8,077 bases of DNA from JAMCZC01 sp964364925 (GTDB lineage: Bacteria > Patescibacteriota > Microgenomatia > Levybacterales > UBA12049). Below, piece after piece: positions 1 through 5,372 of the stretch. Both the position numbers and the translations under genes were made by a program. How positions within the stretch are numbered: the stretch's first letter is position 1; each line of letters opens with the position of its first letter. The notes under the pieces were generated by a model. It was not told the DNA's origin and did no database searches. It saw only the letters and a program-made list of their open reading frames with translations. The DNA is taken from NCBI GenBank assembly GCA_964364925.1, contig CAYIOB010000034.1, positions 1 through 8,077 on the forward strand, given 5' to 3'.

Positions 1-2
1 TA

Positions 3-149
3 TGCGAAGTAGATTTAAATAATGTAGAAGGCTCAATAAAAGCAGCTGATGAACAAATGTATGTTGAAAAAAGAGAAAAAAAGCATAAAGCGGGAAAAAT
101 ATCTCAAATATTTACTAGGGTCAGAAATATAGTCAGACGCGCAGTGTAA
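3..149 (+). CDS. C-terminal fragment of probable GGDEF-domain (diguanylate cyclase-like) protein, 5' partial
   Basis: An open frame runs from the window edge to a TAA at 147-149, giving 48 residues. The stretch reading IKAADEQMYVEKREKKHKAG resembles the last helix of GGDEF domains (consensus roughly LLxxADxAMYxAKxxGxN), which in active enzymes make cyclic-di-GMP from two GTP. After it comes a basic tail (RVRNIVRRAV) of the kind found after a domain end. The GG[DE]EF active-site motif would lie upstream of the window, so catalytic competence cannot be judged. The stop is 5 nt before the dnaE start, which suggests one transcript and possibly coupled translation. The family call rests on one short motif; another regulatory protein with a similar helix is possible. 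Confidence 0.5.
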   Translation, partial: CEVDLNNVEGSIKAADEQMYVEKREKKHKAGKISQIFTRVRNIVRRAV

Positions 150-154
150 TTTTT

Positions 155-3100
155 ATGGCTGATTTTGTACACCTTCATAACCACAGTGAATTCTCACTTC
201 TTGACGGTCTTTCGAAAATAGAAGACATAGTTAGGCGTGCAAAAGAGCTTAACATGAAAGCAATTGCCATAACTGATCACGGCAACATGTATGGAACAAT
301 TAATTTTTACAAAACCTGCATTGAAGAAGGTATAAAGCCAATAATCGGAGCGGAAATTTATATTAGCAAAAGATCAAGACATGATAAAGAAGCCGGTGTT
401 GATGCAGACTCAAATCATTTAATCCTTCTTGCCAAGAATATTCAGGGATATAAAAATTTAATGAAAATTATTTCCATTGCCAATCTTGAAGGATATTATT
501 ATAAACCAAGAACGGATATGGAACTTCTAAGGGAGTATCACGAAGGATTAATTTGTTTAAGCGCCTGCGTAAACGGATATGTTTCCGAACCGCTAATAGC
601 CAATCAGGAAGAAACTGCAATAAAAAGAGCGCAAACTCTTTCGGAAATATTTGGCAAAGATCATTTTTACTTGGAAATACAGAAACATACTAACGTCAAA
701 GATCAGGATATTCTAAACGAAAAGTTAATAAAATTATCGCAGAAATTAGGACTTCCTCTGGTTGCAACAAATGATGTGCACTATCTCACAAAAGCCGACT
801 CATATGCTNNNNNNNNNNATAATCATTATATTTACAATACCGATGCAAAGGCACAAGAAGCACTTCTTTGTATACAGACACAATCAACATTAGATACGCC
901 TAACAGAAAACTTTCGATGATTTCCTCTCCTGATTTTTACATAAAAAGTCAGGAAGAAATGACAGGACTTTTTGTTCAAACTCCGGAAGCAATTGAAAAT
1001 ACAATAAAAATTACAGATATGTGTAACGTCGAGATTTCGCTCGGCAAATGGATAATGCCCATTTTTGATGTTCCGGGAGGCAAAACCCCAGCGGAATACA
1101 TTACCCAAAAAGTAGAAGAAGGGCTTAATCATAGGTATAAACAAATAACTCCGGAAATGAGGGAAAGAACCGATTATGAATTGTCGGTTATCCTTAAGAA
1201 GGGATACGAAACTTATATATTGATAGTTGCGGATTTTGTAAATTGGGCAAAAATGCAGGGGATTACCGTTGGTCCGGGCAGAGGCTCAAATGCCGGTTCT
1301 ATTGTTTCTTACGCGTTGGGAATATCAGATGTTGATCCCTTATTTTTTAAGCTTCCCTTCGAAAGGTTTTTGAATCCGATGCGTCCATCTCCGCCGGACA
1401 TTGATTTGGATTTCGCGGACAACAGACGGGATGAAGTCATTGAATACGTAACGCAAAAGTACGGAAGAGATAAGGTTGCTCAAATTATAACTTTTGGAAC
1501 AATGGAAGCCAGGGGTTCTGTCAGAGATACGGGCAGAGTAATGGGTATGCCTTACTCGGCGCCTGACCGAATATCAAAAATGATTCCTCCCGGCTGGCAG
1601 GGACAAACAATGACCATAGATAAAGCAATGGAACAAAGCCCCGAACTTAAACTTGTTTATACTACCGAACCCGAAACCAAAAAACTTCTTGATCTGGCAA
1701 GGAGATTGGAAGGAGTAGCAAGACACGCATCGGTGCATGCAGCAGGAGTTGTCATAGCAGATAAGGAAATTACGGAATATACTCCTCTGCAACGTGAATC
1801 TAATGGTGACAAAATAATTACACAATATGATATGTATAGCATTGGTGAAGACGGCGTTGGGCTTTTAAAGATTGATTTTCTGGGCCTCAGAAACTTAACT
1901 ATTATTCAAGAGGCGCTTAGATTTATAAAAGACAATCAAGAAAAAGATATCAATTTTTCCAATATTTCGTTTGACGATACAAAAACTTACGAACTCTTGG
2001 CTTCGGGAGAAACAACAGGAATATTCCAACTCGAATCTTCCGGAATGAGAAGGTATATAAAAGAACTAAAACCAACTTCAATATTCGATTTACAAGCAAT
2101 GGTTGCTTTATATAGGCCGGGCCCGATGGCTAATATTCCCGAGTTTATAAAAAGAAAACATAACCCCAAGCTCATAAAATATCCCGATAAAAGACTTGAA
2201 GACGTTTTAAAAGAATCTTACGGAATAATTACTTTCCAAGACGATCTTCTGCTTACGGCTATAAAAGTTGCCGGATATTCGTGGCTTGAAGCAGACAAGC
2301 TAAGAAAAGCTGTTGGTAAAAAAATTCCTTCGGAAATGAAAAAAGAGCATGACCATTTTGTGCAAGGCTGTATTACAAACGGAATGGTTAAAGAAAAGGC
2401 AGAAGCGCTGTGGATTCTGTTCGAACCTTTTGCCGGATACGGTTTTGGTAAGGCTCACGCAGCCTGCTATGCAACCATCGCCTTTAGAACCGCGTATCTT
2501 AAGGCCCACTTTCCCGTTGAGTTTATGACGGCTCTTCTTACGGCGGAGTCCCGCGGCTCTTCCGGACCAACGAAAAATGAAAAAATTGCCCAGGCGATTG
2601 CCGAATGCAAAAGACTAAAGGTTCTCGTACTTCCTCCGGATATAAATAAGTCCGACAACGAATTCGAAATCGAAGATGAAAAAAGCATAAGATTTGGACT
2701 TTCGGCCATAAAAAACGTCGGAGAAGCGGCGATAGGCAGCATTCTCAAAGAAAGGAAAACCGGTCCGTTTAAAAATCTTGAAGATTTTTGTTCGCGGGTA
2801 GATCTTGGCGCTGTAAATAAAAAAACCGTAGAAAGCTTAATCAAAGCCGGCGCAATGGACAACTTTGGCAAACGTGCAAATCTTTTAATCAATTATCCGG
2901 AAATTATTGAAAAATCTCATAAAAAAATAAAGCAGATGCAATCGGGTCAAACCAGCCTTTTTGGCGATTCCGATGAAAACGAGTTTACTTCTTCACCAAA
3001 AGACGTTGAAGAGTTCTCACCAAACGAAAAATTAGCTTTTGAAAAAGAGTTTTTAGGTTTTTATTTGACCTCTCACCCCCAAATGGACAGTCTGTCAAAA

Positions 3101-3418
3101 ATTAGAATGCTTGTTACTCACGAGATTGAACTATTACAGGAAGAAAACGAAGGCACTCGGGTAACTATCGGCGGTATTATTGAGAACATAAGAAGAATAT
3201 TTACAAAGAAAAACGGAAACGAAATGGCATTTATTACATTAAGCGATGAAAAAGGATTAATTGCCGAATGCATAATATTTCCAAGGATATTTGAGCAATA
3301 CAAAAATTTATTGTTAAAAGACTCTGTAGTAGTCGTTAGCGGAAAAATTGACACAAAAAATGACAAACCGATCATTATTGCCGAGAAAATATCTTCATTT
3401 ACCAATTTTTCTTCTTGA
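155..3418 (+). CDS. dnaE: DNA polymerase III subunit alpha (replicative DNA polymerase, DnaE1-type)
   Basis: Replicative DNA polymerase of the C family; about 1087 residues as assembled. The N-terminal PHP domain (about 1-270) has HNH (H8, H10), LLDG (D17), TDHGN (H42), GAE (E67), H88, C138 and NDVH (D207, H209), the full metal-ligand set of proofreading PHP domains. The palm carries GPGRGSNAGS (373-382), PDIDLDF (D415, D417, D419) and KIDFLGL (D574), the catalytic acidic residues. Further on are RHASVHAAGVVIA (523-535), FGKAHAACYA (764-773), a helix-hairpin-helix region (about 845-905), a clamp-binding motif QTSLF (932-936) and an OB fold (about 1000-1080). The start is set by the PHP motif beginning at residue 4; no Shine-Dalgarno sequence is visible. 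There is little after the OB fold, so the tau-binding tail is short. Ten Ns interrupt codons 219-222, and the sequence there looks duplicated, so residues about 208-232 are unreliable. The stop overlaps the -35 box of a putative atpB promoter. Confidence 0.97.
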   Translation: MADFVHLHNHSEFSLLDGLSKIEDIVRRAKELNMKAIAITDHGNMYGTINFYKTCIEEGIKPIIGAEIYISKRSRHDKEAGVDADSNHLILLAKNIQGYKNLMKIISIANLEGYYYKPRTDMELLREYHEGLICLSACVNGYVSEPLIANQEETAIKRAQTLSEIFGKDHFYLEIQKHTNVKDQDILNEKLIKLSQKLGLPLVATNDVHYLTKADSYAXXXXNHYIYNTDAKAQEALLCIQTQSTLDTPNRKLSMISSPDFYIKSQEEMTGLFVQTPEAIENTIKITDMCNVEISLGKWIMPIFDVPGGKTPAEYITQKVEEGLNHRYKQITPEMRERTDYELSVILKKGYETYILIVADFVNWAKMQGITVGPGRGSNAGSIVSYALGISDVDPLFFKLPFERFLNPMRPSPPDIDLDFADNRRDEVIEYVTQKYGRDKVAQIITFGTMEARGSVRDTGRVMGMPYSAPDRISKMIPPGWQGQTMTIDKAMEQSPELKLVYTTEPETKKLLDLARRLEGVARHASVHAAGVVIADKEITEYTPLQRESNGDKIITQYDMYSIGEDGVGLLKIDFLGLRNLTIIQEALRFIKDNQEKDINFSNISFDDTKTYELLASGETTGIFQLESSGMRRYIKELKPTSIFDLQAMVALYRPGPMANIPEFIKRKHNPKLIKYPDKRLEDVLKESYGIITFQDDLLLTAIKVAGYSWLEADKLRKAVGKKIPSEMKKEHDHFVQGCITNGMVKEKAEALWILFEPFAGYGFGKAHAACYATIAFRTAYLKAHFPVEFMTALLTAESRGSSGPTKNEKIAQAIAECKRLKVLVLPPDINKSDNEFEIEDEKSIRFGLSAIKNVGEAAIGSILKERKTGPFKNLEDFCSRVDLGAVNKKTVESLIKAGAMDNFGKRANLLINYPEIIEKSHKKIKQMQSGQTSLFGDSDENEFTSSPKDVEEFSPNEKLAFEKEFLGFYLTSHPQMDSLSKIRMLVTHEIELLQEENEGTRVTIGGIIENIRRIFTKKNGNEMAFITLSDEKGLIAECIIFPRIFEQYKNLLLKDSVVVVSGKIDTKNDKPIIIAEKISSFTNFSS
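809..818. other. Assembly gap (10 N) inside dnaE
   Basis: Ten unknown bases within the PHP domain of dnaE. Exactly 10 Ns is a typical filler length, so the true gap size is unknown. The frame continues through it as written. The residues on the two sides (VHYLTKADSYA before, NHYIYNTDAKA after) look like two versions of the same family segment, so the join may be an overlap of contig ends and not a true gap. Confidence 0.95.
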
Positions 3419-3443
3419 CTTGGAAAAAAATTACCTTTAAAAT
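3415..3443 (+). promoter_or_regulatory. Putative sigma70-type promoter for the atp operon
   Basis: TTGACT at 3415-3420 (5 of 6 to TTGACA) and TAAAAT at 3438-3443 (5 of 6 to TATAAT) are separated by exactly 17 nt, the optimal spacing. The -35 box overlaps the dnaE stop codon. A start point seven bases after the -10 box would fall at or next to the ATG at 3451, giving an atpB mRNA with no leader. It is a prediction only; AT-rich DNA yields chance matches, but the box quality, spacing and position just before a major operon support it. Confidence 0.5.
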
Positions 3444-3450
3444 AAGGCTG

Positions 3451-4197
3451 ATGGTCTCATTTGCAGCAGAACCTGTATTTCGTTTGGGCTTTTTTACCGT
3501 TACGAACGCATTTTTAGACACGCTTCTTGTTGACACCTTTTTAATAGGCTTAATTATAGCGCTTAACAAAAAACTTTCCGTGATACCCGGCCTATTGCAA
3601 AACATCTTAGAAATGATTATCCAGACCTTTTATGAACTTACGCAGTCAGTTGCGGGAAAAAACGCTTATAAGATATTCCCCTTTTTTATGAGCTTTTTTA
3701 TCTTTATCCTTGTTGCCAATTGGACAGGCCTTATTCCCGGATTTACTTCCATAGGATTTTATGAACACAACAAATTAATTCCGATTTTTAGAGCTGCCAC
3801 AAGCGATTTTAATGTAACATTGGCGCTTGCTATTGTCTCTGCTTTTGCAACGCACGCTATGAGTATTACAACTATCGGCATTAAGGATTATCTTAGCCGG
3901 TATTTGTCGATAAACCCGATATACTTGTTTGTCGGGTTTTTAGAAATTATTTCGGAAATTACAAAGATAGTGTCATTATCTTTCCGTCTTTTTGGAAATA
4001 TTTTTGCCGGTGAAGTAGTTTTAGGAACAGTTTCAACAATTTTTGCTTTTATATTTCCTCTTCCTTTTTTAATGCTTGAAGTAATTGTAGGCTTAATCCA
4101 AGCACTGGTTTTTGGGATGTTAACAATGGCATTTATGGCAATATTATCTACGCCACATCATAAGGAAGCTAAGGAGGTGAGCAAAAATGGACTTTAG
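3451..4197 (+). CDS. atpB: F1Fo ATP synthase subunit a
   Basis: Membrane stator subunit that forms the two ion half-channels against the c-ring; 248 residues from this ATG. Visible family marks are the early FAAEPVF and TVTNAFL segment, NWTGLIPG, FRAATSDFNVTLALA, the key helix LSFRLFGNIFAGE with the essential Arg (R179 here, equivalent to E. coli R210), and the last helix LIQALVFGMLTMAFMA with the conserved Gln (Q217). Several hydrophobic membrane helices are evident. The frame stays open upstream to a TTG at 3415 that overlaps the dnaE stop, which would add 12 basic residues. The ATG at 3451 is preferred because homologous a subunits begin near this point and because the TTG forms part of a good -35 box. 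No atpI-like gene precedes it. The 3' end overlaps atpE by 11 nt and contains the atpE Shine-Dalgarno sequence. Confidence 0.95.
   Translation: MVSFAAEPVFRLGFFTVTNAFLDTLLVDTFLIGLIIALNKKLSVIPGLLQNILEMIIQTFYELTQSVAGKNAYKIFPFFMSFFIFILVANWTGLIPGFTSIGFYEHNKLIPIFRAATSDFNVTLALAIVSAFATHAMSITTIGIKDYLSRYLSINPIYLFVGFLEIISEITKIVSLSFRLFGNIFAGEVVLGTVSTIFAFIFPLPFLMLEVIVGLIQALVFGMLTMAFMAILSTPHHKEAKEVSKNGL
4171..4180 (+). promoter_or_regulatory. Very strong Shine-Dalgarno sequence for atpE
   Basis: AAGGAGGTGA is a full-length match to the consensus complement of the 16S rRNA 3' end, ending 6 nt before the atpE ATG (9 nt from the AGGAGG core). It lies inside the atpB coding region. It is by far the best ribosome site in the window, in keeping with the c subunit being needed in about 8-15 copies per enzyme. 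It fixes the atpE start. Confidence 0.9.
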
Positions 4198-4393
4198 TAT
4201 TTCAGGAGGTTTAATTATTGCAATTGGCGGTCTAGGACCTGCACTAGGTGTAGGCTTTATCGGGGCAAAGGCAATGGAAGCCATAGGAAGAAATCCGGAA
4301 GCATCAGGTAAAATTTTACCGGCAATGCTTTTAGGAATGGCTTTTGCAGAAGCTATTGCAATTTACTCTCTAATTTTAGCTTTTACAGGATAA
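4187..4393 (+). CDS. atpE: F1Fo ATP synthase subunit c (proteolipid, c-ring)
   Basis: A 68-residue hairpin of two membrane helices that oligomerises into the rotor ring. Helix 1 holds the glycine-rich packing motif (G15, G17, G21, G23), the polar loop is RNPE (35-38), and helix 2 carries the ion-binding carboxylate E55 in AFAEAIAIY. Na+-type rings such as that of Ilyobacter have Gln in helix 1 and Ser-Thr directly after the Glu; here these positions are V22, A56 and I57, so H+ coupling is predicted. Length is slightly below the usual 70-90 residues but both helices are complete. The start overlaps the atpB 3' end by 11 nt and is served by an excellent Shine-Dalgarno sequence. Confidence 0.97.
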   Translation: MDFSISGGLIIAIGGLGPALGVGFIGAKAMEAIGRNPEASGKILPAMLLGMAFAEAIAIYSLILAFTG

Positions 4394-4397
4394 AAAT

Positions 4398-4895
4398 ATG
4401 GAAATATTAAAAAACTTTGGGTTTGACCCGGTTATGCTGGTTGCTCAAATTGTAAACTTTTTAATTATATTTTATTTACTTAAAAGGTTTTTATATAAAC
4501 CTGTTTTAAACATGCTTAAGAAACGCAAAGACGACATTGAAAAAGGGGTAAAAGACGCAGAAGAAGGAAGATTAACGTTAGAAAAGGCGCTTGAGGAAGA
4601 AAAAAAGATTTTAAGAAAAGCACAGGAGCAATCAAAAAGAATTATTGATGATGCTAGCAATCAAGCTATTCTAATATCAAGCGACATTGAGCAAAATTCA
4701 AGAAAACAAGCGGAAAAAATTCTTCAGGATGCAAAAACTCAAATTGTACAAGAAACAAAGGAAGCGGAAAAAAGATTATCGCAAGATATCAGCCGGTTAT
4801 CAATTGAGTTTCTTAGTACATCCTTAAAGGAAATTTTTGGAGAAAAAGAGGAAAAATTAATAATAAAAAAAACATTAAAACGGCTAAAAAAATAA
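4398..4895 (+). CDS. atpF: F1Fo ATP synthase subunit b (peripheral stalk)
   Basis: 165 residues, the usual size for subunit b. One N-terminal membrane helix (about 11-29) is followed by the conserved transition FLYKPVLNMLKKRKDDI (with R43), then a long charged, Glu/Lys/Ala-rich helix (about 45-140) typical of the right-handed coiled coil of the b dimer, which links subunit a to delta and alpha. Only one b-type gene is seen, so a homodimeric stalk is likely. It starts 4 nt after the atpE stop, with AGGA at 4387-4390 spaced 7 nt from the ATG. Its stop is followed at once by the palindromic repeat element that separates it from atpH. Confidence 0.95.
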   Translation: MEILKNFGFDPVMLVAQIVNFLIIFYLLKRFLYKPVLNMLKKRKDDIEKGVKDAEEGRLTLEKALEEEKKILRKAQEQSKRIIDDASNQAILISSDIEQNSRKQAEKILQDAKTQIVQETKEAEKRLSQDISRLSIEFLSTSLKEIFGEKEEKLIIKKTLKRLKK

Positions 4896-5011
4896 TATGA
4901 CCCGTTCGATTGCGCTCAGGCCTTCGGCTCTGAGGCTCAGGCTCGAAGAGGTCATAGTGAGCAGTTCGACTGTCCTGAGCTCACTGTCGAAGGAGAATTC
5001 GAATCTATGAC
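4896..5011 (+). repeat. Composite palindromic repeat (REP/MITE-like) between atpF and atpH
   Basis: The only sizeable non-coding stretch in the operon; its GC-richer base composition stands out from the flanks. Left hairpin: TATGACC (4896-4902) pairs with GGTCATA (4950-4956), then TTCGA (4905-4909) with TCGAA (4943-4947), then CTCAGGCC (4915-4922) with GGCTCTGAG (4926-4934, one bulged T). Right part: GTCATAG (4951-4957) pairs with CTATGAC (5005-5011), and inside it TTCGAC (4965-4970) with GTCGAA (4986-4991), or alternatively AGTGAGC (4956-4962) with GCTCACT (4979-4985). TATGAC is present as a direct repeat at both edges (4896-4901, 5006-5011). TTCGA, CTGAGC and CGAAGG words are typical of dispersed intergenic REP-type repeats. 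There is no coding capacity and no T-run, so it is not an intrinsic terminator. Confidence 0.8.
4990..4995 (+). promoter_or_regulatory. Shine-Dalgarno sequence for atpH, supplied by the repeat element
   Basis: AAGGAG lies 11 nt before the atpH ATG. Its first two bases are the end of the GTCGAA arm of the repeat hairpin, so the ribosome site overlaps predicted structure and could be partly hidden when that stem forms. Confidence 0.65.
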
Positions 5012-5372
5012 AAAAAAATATATTAAAAAAATAGCCCTGGCAAGTTATACAAAAAACGAATTGGATTCTAAAAAAGTTAAAAGAATTGCCGGGTTTCTGA
5101 CAAGAAATAATCTTAAGCGATACATAAAGGAATTAAAATTATTGGAAAATCAAAAAACTATCACAATTTTAACGCCGGCTTTTAGTAAAAAAGTGCAAAA
5201 TGATGTCAGAAAACAATTCGCAAAGGTTTTTGCTGATAGAAAGGTTATAATCGATAACGATCCGTCTTTAATTCTTGGGGTAAAAGTAATAGACAATGAT
5301 TTAATTTACGATTTAAGTTTGAAAAATACCCTTAATAATCTAAATATGCATATAAACAAACAATATGATTAA
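5007..5372 (+). CDS. atpH: F1Fo ATP synthase subunit delta, short form
   Basis: Delta (OSCP) joins the top of the F1 head to the b stalk. Only 121 residues, against about 175-185 in most bacteria. The C-terminal signature is present at about 84-110 (DPSLILGVKVIDNDLIYDLSLKNTL, matching the family pattern of a D-x-S-L-I-x-G segment, a short D-containing turn and D-x-S-x-x-x-x-L); it is quoted here as a pattern over residues 85-109. The preceding beta-strand region (TITILTPAF) also fits. The N-terminal part, which in E. coli is a six-helix bundle of about 105 residues contacting alpha N-termini, is reduced to about 50 basic residues. No frameshift is apparent, and there is no room for a missing 5' part because the upstream DNA is the repeat element. 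The call relies on position and the C-terminal motif. It overlaps atpA by 8 nt. Confidence 0.85.
   Translation: MTKKYIKKIALASYTKNELDSKKVKRIAGFLTRNNLKRYIKELKLLENQKTITILTPAFSKKVQNDVRKQFAKVFADRKVIIDNDPSLILGVKVIDNDLIYDLSLKNTLNNLNMHINKQYD

Noticed and set aside
128..133. TATAGT as a -10 box for dnaE
   Set aside because: At 17 nt upstream the sequence is CAAATA, not a credible -35 box, and the gene follows the previous one by only 5 nt.
2467..2892. Minus-strand open frame of 141 codons inside dnaE
   Set aside because: It lies wholly opposite conserved DnaE coding sequence, has no recognisable domain and no ribosome site; it is a shadow of the sense-strand codon pattern.
3415..3450. Upstream TTG start for atpB, overlapping the dnaE stop
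   Set aside because: It has no Shine-Dalgarno sequence, adds a basic dodecapeptide not expected in subunit a, and coincides with a good promoter. The ATG at 3451 is preferred, though the TTG is not formally excluded.
4204..4210. AGGAGGT inside atpE as a second ribosome site
   Set aside because: It encodes conserved Ser-Gly-Gly codons and no suitable in-frame ATG or GTG follows; the c-subunit N-terminus requires the ATG at 4187.
4896..4956. Left hairpin as an intrinsic terminator after atpF
   Set aside because: No T-run follows the stem; the next bases are GTGAGCAG, and the operon clearly continues.
4896..5011. CRISPR array or small RNA gene in the atpF-atpH spacer
   Set aside because: There are no regularly spaced direct repeats with unique spacers, and no separate promoter and terminator; the structure is nested palindromes.
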